From NCBI GenBank assembly GCA_016180285.1, contig JACPBO010000007.1, positions 1-32,260 of the forward strand: a stretch of DNA of 32,260 nucleotides, written 5' to 3'. Origin of the DNA: Candidatus Woesearchaeota archaeon. Lineage in GTDB: Archaea > Nanobdellota > Nanobdellia > Woesearchaeales > JACPBO01. The notes beneath the pieces are model-generated. The model did no database searches and was not told the DNA's origin. It saw nothing but the letters and a program-made list of their open reading frames with translations. Below are positions 31,596-32,260 of the stretch, piece by piece. The translations under genes were made by a program, and so were the position numbers. The first letter of the stretch is position 1. Every line of letters begins with the position of its first letter.

Positions 31596-32260
31596 TTTTT
31601 AGCACCTTCTAAAGCCTGTTTTAATGATTGCAGTTCAGTGTATGTATCTATGCTATCTCTGTCCATAACTGTTTTAAATCCCTTCTTGATAGCCTCTAAT
31701 TCGTCTTGTGTTCTGCGCTTATATGATGAGCCTATTGACTTATAGTGTTCGGTTGTGGCTCCGGCTCCAATAATTTCTCTCATATGCTTGCAAGCTTGCG
31801 CTATTTCTCCAGGCAACAAAGTTGGGTTGACCCTGACAACTTCTTCAGTGTCTATTTTGGAAGGTCCGCCATATTCGCTTATATACTGTTGCCATAACAA
31901 TTTTTGCTCCTCTTTAGAAGGAATATCGAAGTATATGAAGTGGTCAAATAATGTTTTTATGCTTGAGGGTATTTGCACATATGGCTCTGAAACAGTTGCT
32001 ACTACTACAGCTTCCCCATTATGCTCCTTCTTCGCATCAAGCATTACACTCCTGAGCACTGTGTTGAAAGATTCTTGCCACCCTTCTGCCTTATAGCCAA
32101 CTAAACCATTGATGTTGGGTATAAATAACAATGCATTGCTGTAAACAGCCCTAGTTATAACTTGCCGTATTCTTTCTTCTGTTGTTCCTACAACGCCTCT
32201 GAAAATCTGATCGGGGGTTACTTCTACAAAAGGTTTTTCCAGAGTGCCAGCTATTGCTTC
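31592..32260 (-). CDS. AAA+ module protein with degenerate catalytic motifs (partial)
   Basis: The C-terminal 222 residues of a larger protein whose 5' end lies beyond 32260. The frame stays open to the window edge, so the TTG at 32131 is not its start. The order matches an FtsH/Cdc48-like AAA+ core. PFVEVTPDQIF and GVVGTTEERIRQVITRA correspond to the pore-loop region. ALLFIPNINGLVG stands where Walker B hhhFIDEIDAL should be. VVVATVSEP replaces the sensor-1 ATN strand, and IPSSIKTLFDHFIYFDIP replaces the R-finger L..RFD strand. A helical lid with PGEIAQACKHMREI follows. The acidic Walker B pair, the sensor Asn and the arginine finger all appear lost, so it is probably an inactive or partner subunit. 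Walker A is outside the window. Confidence 0.72.
   Translation of the reverse strand, partial: EAIAGTLEKPFVEVTPDQIFRGVVGTTEERIRQVITRAVYSNALLFIPNINGLVGYKAEGWQESFNTVLRSVMLDAKKEHNGEAVVVATVSEPYVQIPSSIKTLFDHFIYFDIPSKEEQKLLWQQYISEYGGPSKIDTEEVVRVNPTLLPGEIAQACKHMREIIGAGATTEHYKSIGSSYKRRTQDELEAIKKGFKTVMDRDSIDTYTELQSLKQALEGAKK

Noticed and set aside
32131-32131. TTG as start of the AAA+ gene
   Set aside because: The frame remains open to 32260 and the upstream residues match the AAA+ core, so the gene is truncated by the window edge.
1-32260. CRISPR arrays, insertion sequences or rRNA genes
   Set aside because: No regularly spaced direct repeats, transposase-like frames with terminal repeats, or rRNA signatures were seen on either strand.

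Overview
The window looks like a piece of an AT-rich archaeal genome, most likely a DPANN-type or similar small-genome lineage (inference). Evidence: TATA boxes about 25 bp before several leaderless starts, three intron-bearing tRNA genes, an archaeal AMP phosphorylase, an archaeal Tan1-like THUMP protein, an Mtq2/HemK2-type methylase and a PGF-pre-PGF type surface protein. The lineage cannot be fixed without a search.

Left part (1-7571, mostly + strand): the 3' part of an interrupted tRNA-Leu(CAG), an exported PGF-pre-PGF-like protein, threonine synthase, two tandem perfect 12-bp hairpins, a tRNA-Thr(GGT) with two introns, a small cysteine-containing ORF, a tRNA-Val(GAC) with an 83-nt intron, an AI-2E family permease overlapping AMP phosphorylase, a scar of two gene remnants (one per strand), an HTH-nucleotidyltransferase/HEPN pair with its own promoter and inverted repeat, and the THUMP protein.

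Centre (7612-23512, + strand): one tightly packed 14-gene purine cluster. It follows a promoter region with a 14-bp palindrome and two copies of a 10-bp direct repeat around a TATA box. Order: tandem PurS-like protein, purL, purQ, a degenerate GspE/PilB-like ATPase, fused guaA, purM, a divergent extended purE, cyclohydrolase-only purH, purB, purC, purD, a TPR-like protein, purN and a 112-aa unknown. With PurF, PurK (or an alternative carboxylation route), an AICAR formyltransferase, PurA and GuaB supplied elsewhere, this would make IMP, AMP and GMP. Three genes in the unit are not purine enzymes.

Right-centre (23621-26840): a leaderless mini-operon of a winged-helix-like protein, an unknown protein and a 49-aa zinc ribbon; a divergent small unknown gene; then a methyltransferase, an atypical kinase, a CxxCxxCC protein and a 55-aa single-span membrane peptide.

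Right end (26867-32260, - strand): an operon of five consecutively overlapping genes that runs off the window. Read in transcription order it encodes an AAA+ module whose visible catalytic motifs are lost, an unknown 300-aa protein, a 565-aa unknown with a hydrophobic centre, a membrane-anchored protein ending in a CFIATAxYG (CFI-box type) domain, and a radical SAM protein with a SPASM/twitch-like cysteine tail. This is the best candidate for an undescribed system: possibly a membrane-associated complex in which the radical SAM enzyme modifies its CFI-box neighbour.
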